A stretch of DNA of 64,000 nt, taken from NCBI GenBank assembly GCA_014218235.1, contig CM024764.1, forward strand, positions 62,967,184 to 63,031,183, given 5' to 3'. A program made the translations under genes and the position numbers. The notes below the pieces were generated by a model. It was not told the origin of the DNA, ran no database searches, and saw nothing but the letters and a program-made list of their open reading frames with translations. This document shows, piece after piece, positions 33,407 through 45,132 of the stretch. Position 1 is the stretch's first letter; each line of letters starts with the position of its first letter. The stretch comes from Colocasia esculenta. Its lineage: Eukaryota; Streptophyta; Magnoliopsida; Alismatales; Araceae.

Positions 33407-36400
33407 CTAATCGTATGTCTCACGCACCTTGTTCGGCGGGTTCTCCAGTACTGATCCTCCCCACTTCCTTATCCGAGATTCCGCAGCCTCAGCCTATATA
33501 TATAAAAAAAAAGGATATGAAACACAATAATGAATGGATCTTGCCCATCAATGAAGCGAAAGGAAAACATTTTCCTTTTTAATTTGGTTGGTCAGAAACT
33601 CCTAACTACACTACATATATTAGCATATTAATTGTATATATAGTTAGATTCACTATAAACATCTCCCTTATAGTAGGATTTAAATTAACTCTGGACCTCT
33701 TAACTCTATAGCGTCCATATATAGAGGGTCGACCTAATAATTAGCCAACAAATTAACTGGAAATTAAAGGAAAGTTGATTCGAAAAAAAAGGACATTGGG
33801 TATCATGCGTGTGTGAGAAAGATAGACGTAGAGTGGGGATCAAGAAGGAGCACTCTCTCACCTCTTTGTTCCATTTGTCCAGAACGTGATGCCGGTGAGT
33901 ATCAAAGTCTGTAGGAGAACCCCGGTTATCATCCCGCTCCATATGCCCTACAGAACCATCCCATCAGAATGCTACGATCGATATATACCTTTCTCATGCA
34001 CATCCTAATTAAGCATATATACTTCTGCTGCCATGGGTTATCTCTCAATCCAATTAAATCTTTACTTACGGACCTGAACTCCCAGATCGAAGTAAGAACC
34101 CAGCAGGAAGCCCAGAGGGAGGCCCACCACGTAGTAACATCCCACATTCACGTAAGCCACCAGGGATTGCCATCCCGCTCCCACAGCGACGCCTGTGGCT
34201 CTCGATCACCAGTCAGCATAATTGGATTTCTCCGTAAGGATATATACTTAATTTGTGTTTTCAGACGACGCGCCTAGCTACTATATAATCATGAGATCGA
34301 GAGGTGTAGGGTGTCACCGGTTAGAACGGGCTGGATACTATTGAGGAGCAAGGTGAGAGAGAAGATGACGGCGAGGTTGGAGACGACGTCGGCGACCGCG
34401 GTGCTGTTGGTGAAGGGGAGCGCGTAGACGTCCTTGAGGACCAAGATGAGGGTCATGAACAGGAAGCCCAGCAGTGCCGACGACAGAACAACCACCAGGA
34501 CGGCGAACTTGGCCGCCCTCGGCCGCCCTGCCCCGAGCTCGTTCGATATCCTCACGCTGTTTCATTTCATGAACAACATGCATGCATGCACACGGAACGA
34601 ATATTATTCTTGGATATATATATCTATCCTCTGGGCCAAGATTAAATGTTGGATTGATCAACCAATCCGTTTGCATGTCTCGGTGAAACGAACGTACCTT
34701 ATAGCAGCATTGAATCCGAAGAACACCATGATCTCCCACCCGCTCAGGTTGATGCTACCATCCACAAGGACAACGATATGAGAGATCTCAAATCTCTATA
34801 TAGATCAAGAGAGAGCTGGATGTTTCAGATTTGGAGAGTGATTTATGTGCACGTACCAGATGGATATGGCAGCGACTGCAATCTGCGCGTCTTTCAGGCG
34901 ACCAGCCAACACAATCAGAAGCATGTAGTACCAGAACTCAAGGCTTTTCGATCAGCATATATATATATATATATTATAAACGACGTACAGTGTCAGATAT
35001 GATTAATATGATCAAACTCAAAAGCTTAGGAGTGACTAATCTCCGACTACACATGACATATATGTTCCTCAGCTATATGTAAATGTTATGAAATTGATAA
35101 AATCATGTCATTAATTTGTCCTCATTCACAAAACAAGTTATCGATTAAAATCAAGGTTCATAGAATTTTGGTGACTGGATGTGTAGCGGAAAGCAAAATG
35201 AATGTACAGAAAGAGAACATTCTGTTGATTGCCGTGGTTGGTGTTATCATGTGAAGATATTCATCTGAAAACCAGTCATGAGATCCTGATCATCAAGCGC
35301 AAATGAACCAAACCAGGCCTCCAATAGATTGGATTATGTTAATTGAGATAGACCATTCCCTTCTGATTTATGGTAACTTCTGTGATGAAGAAGAACATCT
35401 TTTTTCCCCTTTGAGTAGACATCGAGTTACACTAAGTTATAAATTAAGGAGGACATTCTATTCATGCCATATCAGATATTATATATCATTTGAGTAATAT
35501 TATGCTCCTTGCCGGGAGCATAGCGTTACATGGAGAGGCCGTGCCTCTCCACAGCATGACATGTGGAGGGGCACGGCCCCGGTGTATTAAATATATATTT
35601 TTGGCACTAACAATGCGTAAAAATATTTATTTAATACACACAAATGCTCACTATTATGTTATTGTCTGCACTAGATCATAAATATTATATGCATTGTTAG
35701 TGTCAAACAAAAATGTTTAATACATCGGGGGCGTGCCCCTCCACATGTCATGCTGTGGAGGGGCACCCCTCCACGTAACGCTATGCATTACTCATATCAT
35801 TTACCACAGTGCAGTTACGCATCATATTTAGAGTCAGAAAATAAGCTCAACAGTATTTTGTTGCTGGATAAGAAAGACCGAAAACTGTGATGCAAGTGTA
35901 TGCAGACTCACTCACCACAACATGATGGCGGAAGCAACTGAGAGCTTAGCGAAGGCCCCCAGGTCCCTGAAAGCCCCCCAGCTGAAACCGGTCCAAGCGC
36001 CTGGGCAGTACCCCATCACGATGTAGGCAAACTGGCCCAGCACCACCACCCACCATGCTATGTTGAGGGAGGCCGCCGCGCCCGGCAACCCCAGCCCCAG
36101 CTGCGAGATGAGGAGCCAACTGAGGAAAATGTGGAGCAGCAGGGCCGCCGCCGACACCCACGCCATGGTCATCACCTTGCTCTGCGCCTGCAGGAACTTC
36201 TGTATGGGGAAGTTGAAGCCGTAGGCAAACAGCTGCGGGATCATGTACAGGGAGAACTTGCCGGCCAGCACGGCGATCTCCTCTTCCTGGCCGAAGAGCC
36301 GCAGGATGGGGGTGGCGAAGAGGTATATGGGTAAGAGGCAGATGCACATGACCGTGAGGATGACCCATGACCTCTGCATGTAGACGCCCAGCATGTGGAG

Positions 36401-36457
36401 CTGCTTCGCCCCGTAGGCCTGCCCGCATAGCGTCTCCAGTGCACTGCCCATTCCCCA
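33407..36457 (-). pseudogene. MATE efflux transporter (DETOXIFICATION 33-like), exons 2-8
   Basis: This encodes most of a multidrug-and-toxin-extrusion proton antiporter, a 12-TM membrane protein. Exons read from the minus strand, each with GT/AG borders and compatible phase: 36457-35916, 34943-34857, 34754-34698, 34556-34318, 34192-34074, 33947-33862, 33493-33407. Landmarks are GMGSALETLCGQAYGA, GVYMQRSWVI, PQLFAYGFNFPIQKFLQAQS, AWTGFSWGAF, CLEFWYYMLL, VRISNELGAGRPRAA, SIQPVLTGVAVGAGWQ and GCYYVVGLPLGF, and a C-terminus AESRIRKWGG that closely resembles AtDTX33. Two defects: exon 1 (first TM helices) is not in the 0.7 kb upstream, where a copia element is inserted at 37187; and exon 7 is 86 nt where 87 are needed, so the frame shifts just before WNKE and stops early in exon 8. 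Without these it would be an ordinary vacuolar or plasma-membrane transporter. Confidence 0.9.
35492..35793. mobile_element. 302-bp Mutator-type MITE in MATE intron
   Basis: The ends are long inverted repeats: GAGTAATATTATGCTC at 35492 pairs with the end GCATTACTC at 35793, and the pairing continues for about 100 nt through CACAGCATGACATGTGGAGG on both sides. It is flanked by a perfect 9-bp duplication ATATCATTT (35483-35491 and 35794-35802). TSD length indicates the Mutator superfamily. It lies in the intron between exons 2 and 3 and does not touch splice sites. Confidence 0.88.
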
Positions 36458-37181
36458 CTGCATCGTACGGATGCATAAGAATGAGGAGTAGGCCGCGTGA
36501 AGGACAGTGGGGCCAAATGGAATTAAACCATGCATGCATGTATATATGGCTATATAAGTTAATATTCTTAACAATCTACTCACAGTTTCCTGAGTTTAAG
36601 AGAGCATAGCTAGCCATGGTACCTTCAAACATTAATTCTTACTATAGCTGGAGATCAAACTGTTTGGACTAGCTAGAAGTGAGAACTTGGCCAACCATTT
36701 TGCGTGAAAGTAATAGAAAACGATAAAAGAAATATAACGATGTATATAACTGCATGTCTCTTAGAGATGAGAAAGAGAAAAGCATAACAAATTAACCTCC
36801 TATATCTCGATCAGCTTGGGTTTTCTTTTATTAAATAGACTTAAATTTGTCATGCAAGAACCCTGACTGAAATGGCCAGCCTTTTTTTTTTTACCAAGGA
36901 AGGAACAAAAGCTCCAATTTACTAGAACATGGAAGATACAACGCACATAGCAGGGGGACAAACCCTCAGACCACAAAAAAAAGTCAGATAACACTACAAC
37001 ATAGCAGACGATGGATTGGGAATCCAAGAGCTAGCACAACATAAACCCGATACATAGAGCAAAAGACTAGGGAGCCAAACGGAGAAGAGGATCAAACAAA
37101 AATAGAACACACAAGAACATTGCCATAGAGAAATCGAGGTGGAGGCCAACTACTGTGGAGATGAGCTGCACATCATGAAAG
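36458..37181. other. Region upstream of MATE exon 2, no exon 1 found
   Basis: I searched the minus strand for the exon-1 landmarks (AGPAIFT, GAVTQ, AFG) and saw none. The sequence is AT-rich with a T-run at about 36881-36890. A copia element begins at 37187. Confidence 0.5.
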
Positions 37182-37186
37182 CAGCA

Positions 37187-37567
37187 TGTTAGATGTTGAT
37201 CGAGGTGTGTATCTCGTGCGTTGCGGAATCTCGTAGGATCGGAAGAAGGCTACAAGAGTCTTCTTCGCTGTTCCTCGCTCCAAACGTACTCGGGATCCGA
37301 CGGTGATGTTCCGTGAGAGAAGACTTACACTGTGTGTGTGTGAGAGAGAGAGAGGAGAGACTTGCACAGTAGATGCCAAGAGAGAGTTCTGTCTCTCGGT
37401 TTGCATGCTCATGGGAGTCAGGACTGTCCCTGCATGCGTTGGTTTTTTCTAGGAAAAAACCACCGAAGCCTCCCCCCTTCCGCAAGAGACAAACCGCCCA
37501 GTGGTTAGCTCTTTCCAAAGGTTGCCTTGGCAACCTTTGGTTGCCCGCGTGGGCACAACGGTTAACA
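37187..37567 (-). repeat. 3' LTR of minus-strand copia element (381 bp)
   Basis: It is the copy adjacent to the RNase H side. It pairs with 44573-44949 with few differences. On the minus strand AAGTGGAGA directly precedes it as the polypurine tract. Confidence 0.9.
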
Positions 37568-38611
37568 TCTCCACTTGCCCACAGAGGGCACAGTAAAATG
37601 TCAGTTGCTCACTAAGAGCAATTCATCTCTCGACACTTGCTTCTCAATCTTACATACGACGAATGGAGTGAGCGACCTTACGAGAGTCAGCACAACAAAT
37701 GAGTAGTGATCTATTAAGTTATCACCAAAACTAACATATCACAATACTCCAAAGGAATCCCGTAGTACCTAGATATCTTCAATATTCACCAGCTTTGACA
37801 TCCTGGATCTCTTAAAACTAGCAACGTCAAAACTCGAACGTTTTGTATTCACGACTTTGTCGCCACTAAGTCGACATAGTCCCTCGAGGTGTGAACCACA
37901 AAATATGGTGCAATATTTGGATGTCTTTCTTGAGTTCTCATGTCAATTCAATTAGTCTTGACCGCTTTCCTAGTCATGTCCTGCTGGACTGTATCAACCA
38001 TAGCCCTAAGGAGCATGCTAAAGTAGCGACATCAAGCTTCCTTTTCATGACATAGATCTCAAGTCCTAAGGGTACAGATGGATCAATGAATTATGATCCA
38101 AGAGCTCACACAATGATGAAACAGAGATCTCATTCATCATTCTCTTCAAGGGTCGTTTTACGCACATGTGGTATGTACACATGCTACGGTGTTCTTCCAT
38201 CATTATGGGCGTGTCACATACAACATAATAAAAACACCATACGGTTCTTAGTCTAGCCACTCCCACTGCGGCTAACCCGAGTCTCACGACCTCTTATCAT
38301 AAAACTCGCAACCGGCTTAATGAAGGCTTCACGGACTTGATTCTCATATCCTGTGATCGATCCAGAGGGACCTCATCTTAACTCATTTTAAGGCGATAAT
38401 AAAAAAAGAAAATATCTTGCTCGCTCTCATAGCTCCATAGATATAATTGTCTCATCTTGCTCGCTTTCTTAGCGCCAAGGCGAATGACCTGTGTGAGGGG
38501 GTCCATTCAGAGCCTAGTGACACTTTTCTTGATGTGTAAAGTATTCCAACCATAGACACACATAAGGAAGGAAAACATAATAATTTAATTGTCATTCAAT
38601 AATTGTGCACA
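37568..38611 (-). other. 3' untranslated region of copia element
   Basis: About 1.04 kb lies between the RNase H stop and the 3' LTR. No significant ORF is seen. The near-repeated phrase GCGAGCAAGATGAGA/GCGAGCAAGATATT (38400-38475) is a short duplication. Confidence 0.5.
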
Positions 38612-39282
38612 TCACAATTTACACAATCCCATATTTCTAATATGGGTTACAAATGCCTCCCTCGGGATTTGTTTAGTTAGTGGATCGGCCAACATATGAC
38701 CTGTTGAAATGTGTCGAAGAACCACCAACTCCTTTGCAAGCAAATCCTGAATGTAGTGATAACGAATGTCAATGTGTTTGGTTCGCCCATGATATTTAGG
38801 GTCCTTAGCATAGGCCAAGGCCGATGTGCTATCAACATACAGTACTACCGCCTCCTTTGACAAATGTGTCATGGCCAATCGTTATAGGAAACTGTGCAAC
38901 CAAATAGCCTCTTGACATGCAGTAGAACAAGCCACATATTCTGATTCCATGGTGGATAAAGCGATGCACTTTGTTTCTTGCTACACCAAGAAATGGCTCC
39001 TCCACCTAACATAAACACATAGCCTGAGGTGGATTTGCGCTCATCTTTATTACCAGCCCAATCAGCATCGCTAAAAACTCTCAATCTTAAGTCACCTCCT
39101 TTGTAACATAAGACAAGGTCCAAAGTACCACGGAGATATCGAAAAATCCTCTTAACTGCTTTCCAGTGAACGAGACCGGGATTACTTTGATAACGACTAA
39201 CAAGGCCCACCGCAAAGCTAATGTCTGGCCGTGTACATAACATGGCATACATTAGGCTTCCAATTGCAGCAGCATATGGCAC
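38612..39282 (-). pseudogene. RNase H of copia element
   Basis: The minus strand shows the end of the RT/connection (AIGSLMYAMLCTRPDISFAV), the RNase H start FSDADWAGNKDERKSTSGY, then, after a frame change near 38875, VVLYVDSTSALAYAKDPKYH, GRTKHIDIRYHYI and the C-terminal MLADPLTKQIPREAF, ending GLCKL and a stop. Motifs are conserved but split over two frames. Confidence 0.9.
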
Positions 39283-40113
39283 CTTGACATTTCATTCTTT
39301 TCCTTATCAGTTTGTGGACATTGGCTGATACTTAAAACACACTCTTATCAATTGGAGTATCGATGGGTTTGGAATAATGCATCCGGAATCGCTCAAGAAT
39401 CTTATTTATATAAGTCTCCTGCGACAAACACAGAAGTTTATTCGAACGATCTCTCGTGATTTTTATTCCTAGCACATAATTTGCTTCACCCATGTCTTTT
39501 ATCTCAAAGACAGAAGACAGTCATTTTTGAGTTGCTTCGATAGATTCCATGTCATTTCCAGCCAATAAAATGTCATCAACATATAATGACAAAATAAGAA
39601 TCTTTTCCGCCATACGTTTAACATACACACAGTGGTCTTCTTCAATCATCTCAAAACCAAATGAGATAATAGATTTATGAATCTAAAATACCACTGTCTA
39701 GACGATTGTTTGAGGCCATAAATGGAACGTTTGAGATGACAAACTTTGCGCTCTTGTCCCTTTGCCTCAAAACCTTCTGGTTGCACCATATAAATTTCTT
39801 CGTCTAGTTCTCCATTGAGAAATACTGTTTTAACGTCCATCTGAAAAAGTTCTAAGTCTAAATGTGCAACAATGGCTAGAATAAGGCGAACCGATGTGAA
39901 TCTCACCACTGGGGAGAATGTCTCATCGAAATCTATACCCTCCTTTTGAGTATATCCTTTCGCCACAAGTCGTGCTTTATATTTGTCGATAGATCCATCC
40001 GCCTTGCGTTTGACTTTGAAAATCCATTTATTTCCAATAGCCTTATGCCCTGGAGGGAGGTCGATAAGTTCCCAAACTTGATTCTTACTCATAGAGTCCA
40101 TCTCATCTTGCAT
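39283..40113 (-). pseudogene. Reverse transcriptase of copia element
   Basis: The first half is open: NQVWELIDLPPGHKAIGNKW, ARLVAKGYTQKEGIDFDETF, LELFQMDVKTVFLNGELDEE and CHLKRSIYGLKQSSRQWY. A frame change near 39650 follows. The catalytic SLYVDDILLAGND block is intact at about 39555-39590, then MGEANYVLGIKI. The copy is therefore non-coding as it stands but retains the active site. Confidence 0.92.
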
Positions 40114-41429
40114 TGCTTCCTTCCACTCTTTCTAGCAGATGAAGTTAATACTTCTTTAACAGAAGTAGGCTCATCATCATCAGCAAGCTGGCACGCAGGG
40201 CCTCCTCTTCAATCTCAAATCGACGATGAGGCATGTGTCCACATTTGCTACGGCGTATCTGATCGTCTTGATCTTCTATAGGTGTGCTCCCACTGGGCAC
40301 AAAGCTCCCACTATCATGATCATCTCTACTATCTCCGACGGCTTCCTGGTTAGGAACTAATTCCCTCCCTTCGCTGGAAGATGGTAGAATATCATTGGGG
40401 TCATCCAACTCATGGAGATCAAGACTCTTTCCAGTGTCGCCGATACTAGGAAATTCTGTTTCTAAGAAAACAACATCTCGGACGTCTTTTTCTGTCATTC
40501 CTCCATTCGGATGTTGTCCATACATGACATAACCCTTAGAGCCTTCAGGATATCTTATAAAGATAAACTTTCTAGCTTTAGGGCCAAGTTTTCCAAACTT
40601 GTGAGAAGTGTCATGAACATATCCCGCTGAACCCCATGCCGTAGATTATCTAAATTTAGTTTTTCACCACGCCATAACTCATAAGGGGTAGAAGGAACTG
40701 ACTGTGAAGGTACGCGGTTAAGGATGTAGGCCGCAGTCATTATAGCATCCCCCCCAAAAAGATATTGGAAGGTTGGCTTGCGCCATCATCGACCTAACCA
40801 TATCTAACAGTGTTCTATTCCGTCTCTCAGCAACACCATTTTTTGTTCGGTGTATATGGAATAGTTAACTGTCTGCGTATTCCTTTTTCTTCACATAAAG
40901 TTCAGAACTCATCCGAAGATATTCACGTCCTCGATCCGTCCGAAGAACTTTTATGGTTTTGCCTAATTGATTCTCAACCTCTGCCAAGAAGTTTTGAAGC
41001 AATCTAACGCTTCATAGCGGTGAGCGATCAAATAGACATATCCATATCATGAATAATCATCTATAATGTGAGGAAATAGGAGGCCCCTTGACAGGTCTTC
41101 ACACTCATGGGTCCGCAAATGTCGGAGTGGATCAATTGTAGAGTTCAGTGGCTCTCTTAGCCCTACCGAAAGGCTTGCGACATGCCTTACCGACTAAACA
41201 TGATTCACACACAGAAGATTGACTTAGAGAGTGAGCCTAGCAAGCCTTCTCGAGCTAACCTTGTCATTCTATCTTGTCCTATGTGTCCTACCCGAGCATG
41301 CCAAATTTTTGAATCAAGGTTATTATCAGTATTCACCACATAAGACACAGGAAAATTATGATAATCCAAATCTAATTTAAACAAATCATCCATGAATGAA
41401 CATGACCATATATAACATTGTTCAAACAA
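40114..41429 (-). pseudogene. Integrase and linker of copia element
   Basis: The minus strand has the GAG-pre-integrase region (KIWHARVGHIGQDRM), then the HHCC/core region with several stops, then TAAYILNRVPSQSVPSTPYE (core C-terminal part) and YGQHPNGGMTEKDVRDVVFL. A linker of acidic and Ser-rich residues (about 40145-40500) precedes RT. Confidence 0.85.
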
Positions 41430-42026
41430 ATGTCAACTTGGTTGCTAGCAAAAGAAAAAGAGAAGTCTAATGCTAATAACGATGAGACTGATAGTAGATT
41501 ATGCTGAACTCTAGGCGCATAGAGTACTTCATGGAGAGTTAAGACTCATCCAGTCTTTAACTTGAGTTGATACACACCAACTCCAAGGACTTCCTCGTTG
41601 GAACCATTTCCCATGTATACTCTTTGCGATCCCGCTGAGATTCGGCGATAATCCACGAATCCTACTCGATCTCTTGTTATGTGCTTGGTTGCTCTTGAAT
41701 CCACTATCCATTCAAGATTTATTCGAGCAACTAAGATATGCGAACAAACATGCACAGTTGGAGAGCAAAGAATTGGAATACATTTTTCGGCTCAGTGCAT
41801 TCACGAGCGAAATGTCCCAATTGTCCACAATTATAGCAATTGACCTTTGACTTGTCTCTCTTTCCACCGCGCTTGCCTCTTTGTGCTTTGGTGTCTGCCC
41901 CGCCTTAGAAGTGGATGCAACATTTTGCCTCTTCCTCTTGAAGTTCTTCTTGGACCCTTCTTGCCTGTTGTCTGCCTCCCTGGGCGACAAGGGCAGTAGC
42001 GCGCATGGCTTCCTCCCGCTCAGCCT
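41430..42026 (-). pseudogene. Zinc knuckle and protease of copia element
   Basis: A CCHC knuckle, CYNCGQLGHFAREC, is at 41801-41842 on the minus strand. The protease follows as WIVDSRATKHITRDR (about 41690-41720); the usual DSGAT is DSRAT here, a change of the invariant glycine, so the enzyme would be inactive even without the frameshifts. Confidence 0.85.
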
Positions 42027-42611
42027 CTAACTCCACATGGCGAGAGATGTCAGAAAAATTCTTATGCTCTCATTGTGAGTGAGGATTTGTTTCATGTGAG
42101 TCCAAGAGTCTGGCAATGATCTTATCATAGCCTGCACCTGTTGCTCATCGGTGAGATCGTGACCTGCAGACTTCAAGTCACGGATCATGCTTGACATCAT
42201 CCTTAGATGCTCAGTCATGTTCTGATGGGGATCTTTTCGGAGGGTCTCAAATTTCAAAACAAGAGCCCTTAGCCTCGTGGTAGAGGTTCCTCCAAAAGCA
42301 ATCTTCAAGTTATCCCACATATCCTTGGCAGTCTTACATTTTCAAACTCGCCAATCAGATCATCTTGCATGCTGCTTAACAATGTAAAGCGCGTGCTACG
42401 ATCTTTGTTGAACCATAACTTGTAAGCCTCTTGATCTCTTCGGTGTTGAGCAGTGTTGCCTTCTGCGGCGGGGTCATGGATGTTGTGTAATGTGATCAAG
42501 CAACTCTTGCTCGTTCAAAAGATATTGGATTTTTCGATGCCATATGTCATAGTTAGTGCCATCTAATTTATCCCCTTTCGTTAAGTCAGCAATAACATTC
42601 TTCGAGGCCAT
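42027..42611 (-). pseudogene. gag of copia element
   Basis: The likely start is ATG at 42611 (MASKNVIADLTKGDKLDG). The conserved UBN2-type copia gag follows: NYDIWHRKIQYLLNEQELL, RSTRFTLLSSMQDDLIGEFE, LKIAFGGTSTTRLRAL and VQAMIRSLPDSWTHMKQIL. Frame changes occur near 42480 and 42330. Confidence 0.9.
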
Positions 42612-43200
42612 CGATGAATCACTACATTTAAGATAATAATGAGAAGCTAAGGCTAAGTTGACAATTTTACACATCAGTCTATTTGATCCAAAAATCTACA
42701 CTATAATATTAAATATTCTCCATATAATAAGATCGAAAGTAGACTTAGAGACTACAATCATCTCCCATTTATATAAGAATATTCATATTATTAGGGTAAT
42801 TTCGATCAAATAATGTAAAGGGAGAGGAACTAACATCTCTCAATTTTTAAGCATGTATGTACTAAACATGAATAGTAAAAAGAATTAACAACAATTAATC
42901 ATGCTCAAAACATATTCTAATAATTTTGAACAATAATTAATCATGCATGTTCAATAATAATTAATCATGCATGTTCAAAAAATAATTAATCATGCATGTT
43001 CAAACTCTCAACACATGATTTTAAATCATCGGATCATACATAGATTGCTTGAATATAAAGTGCATGAATAAATTTATTGCATGGATTAATACAATTTATT
43101 GCATCAGATCATACAATTTATCAAGATCAAACTAACTAATATAATTTATTGCATGGACTTACATAAGACAATCTCATAGTCATGAAGCTAATGATGATCC
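42612..43200 (-). other. AT-rich part of copia leader with minisatellite
   Basis: It contains about four copies of a unit of about 33 bp with AATTAATCATGCATGTTCAA between 42888 and 43012. No ORF is credible. Confidence 0.6.
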
Positions 43201-44560
43201 GAAGTTCTAATAGAATCATGTCTAAAAATGCGATAACATCAGAATAGCTAAACCAATCGTCTGGAGACGGGTCGGAGTCAAGGCGGCGCCGGGGAACATG
43301 CCGTATGTGACGCCGGACTCGTCGTACCGCCAAATTTTCATTATGGTGGCGACGAGGGACCGGTCAGCATTCCCTGCCGGTCCACGTCCAATGATGCGGC
43401 TAAGTCGAGCTTGACCACGAGGTCCGCTCGACAAAATCACATTAGTGCGACGTCTGGAAGACGGTCAAGTTCACGTCACCGACGGGCCGACGCCCACATG
43501 CGGCCTGTTCCACCATAAAAGTGTGACTGGGCAAGGGTGGACCAGTACCCACATGCTCAGCCAAGACAACATGTCCGCGCAACGCCACTCCTGCACCCTC
43601 GCGAACCGTCACGCCTGCATACATGGGACCACCCATGCGCACTCCAAACTGGCCTGCATGGCTGCGAGGACCTCCGTGAACAACTTCGTGCGCGCCAGGG
43701 CCTCTGTCACCACGCCCGCCTGCATGACGGCCAGTGTCACTGACTGCACATCCGCGCCCGCGCCATTGCCGCCAACCCGCGTGGTCGCGGTTGCCGCGCC
43801 CACCCGCATGGCTAGGTCCGAAGCGGTTCCCGCTCACGCCCGCGTGGCCGCGGTCAGCGAGGCCAGTGTGCTGGCCCGCCTGGCCGCAGGCACCGCCTCC
43901 ACGCTGGCCCGCGAAGCCTGCATCAGCGCAGTCTCTCGCTCTGGCACGCCTGGCCGTGGGCGCTGCCACCATGCTGACCCGCTTGGGCGCGGTCAGCGCC
44001 TCCTCCCGCGAGGTCGCTGTGGCTGAGCCCACCTGCGAGGCCCTGCGCCATGTGCTCGCCTGGGCAGCGGTTGTGGCGCTCTCCCACATGGCCACGGGCA
44101 ACGCAGTGCCCGCCCGCGCCCGCGTGGCGGCGGGCGACGCGGCGCCTGCTGGTGTGCCCTGCGCGACACGCATGCCTGGGCCGCAGTCGTGGCTCCCGCC
44201 CTGCGCGACACGCCCGCCTTGGCTGCGATCCGCGTGTCCGCTGATCTCACCGCCCCAGCAGCATGCCGTGCAGGGTCGCGGGACGCATGCCCTCCCGCAT
44301 GGTCGTAGTGCGCGCCTACTCACCAGCCTGCCTGGTCGCTCGGACCATAGCCTGTCGCCAGGCCGCCGACGCCTGGGTCGTGGTCGTCGTCGCGAACATC
44401 ACTGCGCACGCCAGGGCCTGCAAAGCAGTCATCCACGTCACTTGCAGACGCATCAGCGCGGCCTGCATGGCCTGTAGCGCACGAACCGTATTTCCGCGTC
44501 GTTCCCGTAAAGCGCCTCCGCCATGCCCGTGCCGAACGTCATGGGAGAGGAACATGAATT
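43200..44560 (-). other. GC-rich insert in copia leader, unidentified
   Basis: About 1.3 kb of very GC-rich sequence between the primer site and gag. It is full of CGCCCGCGTGGC and GCCTGCATGGC variants suggesting degenerate tandem repetition. Long ORFs run on both strands (minus 43442-44323, plus 43445-44026 and 43734-44477), but their compositions (R, G, A, H rich; no domain) are what GC-rich DNA yields by chance. The minus-strand segment at 43235-43350 (IMKIWRYDESGVTYGMFPG) is more protein-like and may be captured host sequence. Confidence 0.5.
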
Positions 44561-44572
44561 CTCTGATACCAA
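44561..44572 (-). other. Primer-binding site of copia element
   Basis: TTGGTATCAGAG on the minus strand directly follows the 5' LTR and matches initiator tRNA-Met. Confidence 0.85.
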
Positions 44573-44949
44573 TGTTAGATGTTGATCGAGGTGTGTACCT
44601 CGTGCGTTGCAGAATCTCGTAGGATCGGAAGAAGGCTACAAGAGTCTTCTTCGTTTTCCTCGCTCCAAACGTACTCGGGATCCAACGGTGATGTCCCGTG
44701 AGAGAAGACTTGCACTATGTGTGTGTGAGAGAGAGAGGAGAGACTTGCACAGTAGATGCCAAGAGAGAGTTCTGTCTCTCGGTTTGCATGCACATGGGAG
44801 TCAAGACCGTCTCTACATGCGTTGGTTTTTTCCAGGAAAAAACCACCGAGCCTCCCCCCTTCCGCAGGAGACAAACCGCCCAGCAGTTAGCCTCTTGCCA
44901 AGGTTGCCTTGGCAACCTTTGGTTGCCCGTGTGGGCACAACGGTTAACA
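44573..44949 (-). repeat. 5' LTR of minus-strand copia element (377 bp)
   Basis: It is the partner of 37187-37567. Both contain a TGTGTGTGAGAGAG simple repeat and the inverted pair AAGGTTGCC/GGCAACCTT. Confidence 0.9.
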
Positions 44950-44963
44950 CAGCAGAACAACTA

Positions 44964-45063
44964 NNNNNNNNNNNNNNNNNNNNNNNNNNNNNNNNNNNNN
45001 NNNNNNNNNNNNNNNNNNNNNNNNNNNNNNNNNNNNNNNNNNNNNNNNNNNNNNNNNNNNNNN
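44964..45063. other. Assembly gap (100 N)
   Basis: Exactly 100 Ns, a conventional unknown-size gap. It lies between the TSD of the copia element and the C-rich minisatellite, so low-complexity DNA probably caused it. Confidence 0.99.
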
Positions 45064-45132
45064 TCCCCCTCCCGTCCCCAACCCCTGCACCCCTCCCCAC
45101 CCCTGCCACCCCCTCCCCTACCAGCGACCCCT
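45064..45132. repeat. C-rich minisatellite, left remnant
   Basis: CCCCTCCC, GTCCCC and CCCTGCACCCC phrases continue on the far side of the SIRE-like element at 56867. CCCCT at 45128-45132 is the left TSD copy. Confidence 0.85.

Larger units (their letters stand above)
37187..44949 (-). mobile_element. Ty1/copia retrotransposon, minus strand
   Basis: Short LTRs (37187-37567 and 44573-44949) read TGTTAACC to ATCTAACA on the minus strand, with a perfect 5-bp TSD CAGCA (37182-37186 and 44950-44954). The primer site is tRNA-Met type. Coding order on the minus strand is gag, protease, integrase, RT, RNase H, which defines Ty1/copia. The RT YVDD box is intact but frames are broken in several places. 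A Tork-like lineage is possible; I cannot fix it. The 2-kb leader before gag is unusually long and partly very GC-rich. Confidence 0.92.

Noticed and set aside
36458..37181. MATE exon 1 upstream of exon 2
   Set aside because: None of the conserved exon-1 phrases can be read in any minus-strand frame; the open extension upstream of 36457 to 36583 does not resemble MATE and the splice acceptor at 36458 explains the start.
43442..44323. 293-residue minus-strand ORF in the copia leader
   Set aside because: Composition is Arg/Gly/Ala/His-rich without domain-like pattern, and equally long ORFs run on the other strand; no evidence that it is translated.
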